From: an uncultured Clostridia bacterium
GTDB taxonomy: Bacteria; Bacillota; Clostridia; Oscillospirales; Ruminococcaceae
DNA length: 31,793 bases
Direction: 5' to 3'
Assembly: GCA_937891895.1 (NCBI GenBank)
Contig: CALATN010000106.1
Coordinates: 1 to 31,793 of the forward strand
Part shown: positions 31,267 to 31,793 of the stretch, piece after piece
How positions within the stretch are numbered: the stretch's first letter is position 1
Layout: the number at the start of each line of letters is the position of its first letter
Notes under the pieces: model-generated
Told to the model about the DNA's origin: nothing
The model's input: only the letters and a program-made list of their open reading frames with translations
The model's database searches: none
Program-made: the position numbers and the translations under genes

Positions 31267-31793
31267 ATGACAGCGAAAGAACTTGTACAGATTACCTCGC
31301 AAATAGGATGTATGCTTCTTGAGTATGGTGCAGAAATATATCGTGTCGAAGACAGCATAATACGTATTGCTTCCGCTTATGGATTTAATACGGAAAATAA
31401 GACAATAGAGGTTTTTGCTATTCCTACCAGTCTTATTATTACGGTGAATGACGGAGAAGAAGCTCCGATTACACAGATGAAAAGTATTATGCACCGTGAA
31501 ACAAATCTTGACAGGGTTGACAAGCTTAACAACTTGTCACGATTCATATGTATTGAAAAACCTGAAGTATCTGTAATCAGGCGTCACCTTGAAGAAATCA
31601 GCAATCGTAAGGTATATAGATACCCTGTACAAATTATAAGCTATGCTGTAGTAGGTGCAACCTTTGCACTGTTTTTTGGTGGTAAGCTTCCTGATGCAGT
31701 TGTTGCATGTGTTGGCGGTGGTTCCAACGCAATGGGACTTTTCTCCGGATTCCTCAATGATCCGGTGGAAATATATGGTATTGAACCCCTTGG
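31267..31793 (+). CDS. ThrE/YjjP-like exporter N-terminal part fused to a TrpB-like tail (contig edge)
   Basis: The gene starts at ATG 31267 with AAAGGAG (31254-31260) six bases before it and continues past the window end, giving 175 codons. Residues 1 to about 135 fit the cytoplasmic N-terminal domain of the threonine/serine exporter (DUF1212) family: EYGAEIYRVEDSIIRIASAYGF and VFAIPTSLIITV, then a first membrane helix VVGATFALFFGG. After that the protein changes character; residues 139-175 match tryptophan synthase beta instead. The first part is likely real, and the tail is suspected to be a junction error. It is 11 bases after fabG and belongs to the same transcript. Confidence 0.7.
   Translation, partial: MTAKELVQITSQIGCMLLEYGAEIYRVEDSIIRIASAYGFNTENKTIEVFAIPTSLIITVNDGEEAPITQMKSIMHRETNLDRVDKLNNLSRFICIEKPEVSVIRRHLEEISNRKVYRYPVQIISYAVVGATFALFFGGKLPDAVVACVGGGSNAMGLFSGFLNDPVEIYGIEPL
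31681..31793 (+). other. Tryptophan synthase beta-like segment at the contig end (probable chimera)
   Basis: In frame, this stretch reads GKLPDAVVACVGGGSNAMG followed by LFSGFLNDPVEIYGIEPL. The GGGSNA loop is the PLP phosphate-binding motif of TrpB, and the surrounding order matches TrpB at about residues 220-255. No other TrpB sequence is in the window. The join falls near 31675-31705, where ThrE-type and TrpB-type sequences both carry a Gly-Gly/Asp-Ala-Val-Val-Ala-like run; an AAGCTT lies at 31684-31689. Confidence 0.75.

Noticed and set aside
1..31793. Mobile elements, prophage or CRISPR arrays
   Set aside because: No transposase, integrase or phage gene, no spaced short direct repeats, and no paired terminal inverted repeats were found. 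The repeated hairpins are individual terminators with different stems.

Overview
The window looks like a chromosomal contig from a low-GC, endospore-forming Clostridia, probably of the Ruminococcaceae/Oscillospiraceae type. The evidence is a complete spoIIIA operon, cotJABC, strong AGGAGG-type ribosome binding sites, AT-rich intergenic DNA and the clostridial order asp23-nusB-xseA-xseB-ispA-PAP2-dxs-tlyA-nadK-argR-recN. It opens inside atpD and closes inside another reading frame, so it may be a whole contig. No rRNA, CRISPR array, insertion sequence or phage gene was seen.

Layout. 1-1650: the end of an F-type ATP synthase operon (atpD, atpC, terminator). 1740-4440: a P-type Ca2+-like ATPase transcribed alone. 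4444-5472 (minus): cotJA-cotJB-cotJC, a spore coat operon. 5578-6172: tRNA-Leu(CAA) with a good promoter, then a small lipoprotein gene and a strong terminator. 6179-10954: spoIIIAA to spoIIIAH, the mother-cell part of the channel that links mother cell and forespore. 10955-21343: a new promoter, then a run of housekeeping genes. They cover an Asp23 envelope protein, transcription (nusB), a TsaD/Kae1 paralogue, exonuclease VII, isoprenoid synthesis (ispA, dxs, with a divergent PAP2 membrane protein), TlyA methyltransferase, NAD kinase, ArgR and RecN.

21346-29924 (minus) is an accessory-like block: an APH-like phosphotransferase, an ApgM-family enzyme, a cupin/P-loop kinase pair, a SulP transporter, two unknown-protein/GNAT pairs, an isochorismatase-family hydrolase and a PflX-like radical SAM protein. 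Several of these genes sit behind a compact terminator followed by a near-consensus TTGACT-N17-TATAAT promoter. 29990-31793 (plus) holds an unknown membrane-anchored protein, a FabG-like reductase and the start of a ThrE-like exporter.

The two most notable points are these. (1) The last ~115 bases read, in frame with the ThrE-like gene, as tryptophan synthase beta, which suggests a chimeric contig end. (2) Two divergent paralogues of an unrecognised protein family each sit directly upstream of a GNAT acetyltransferase gene, on either side of the SulP gene. No gene-free stretch exceeds 300 bases; the longest, about 280 bases between cotJA and the lipoprotein gene, contains the tRNA gene and its promoter.
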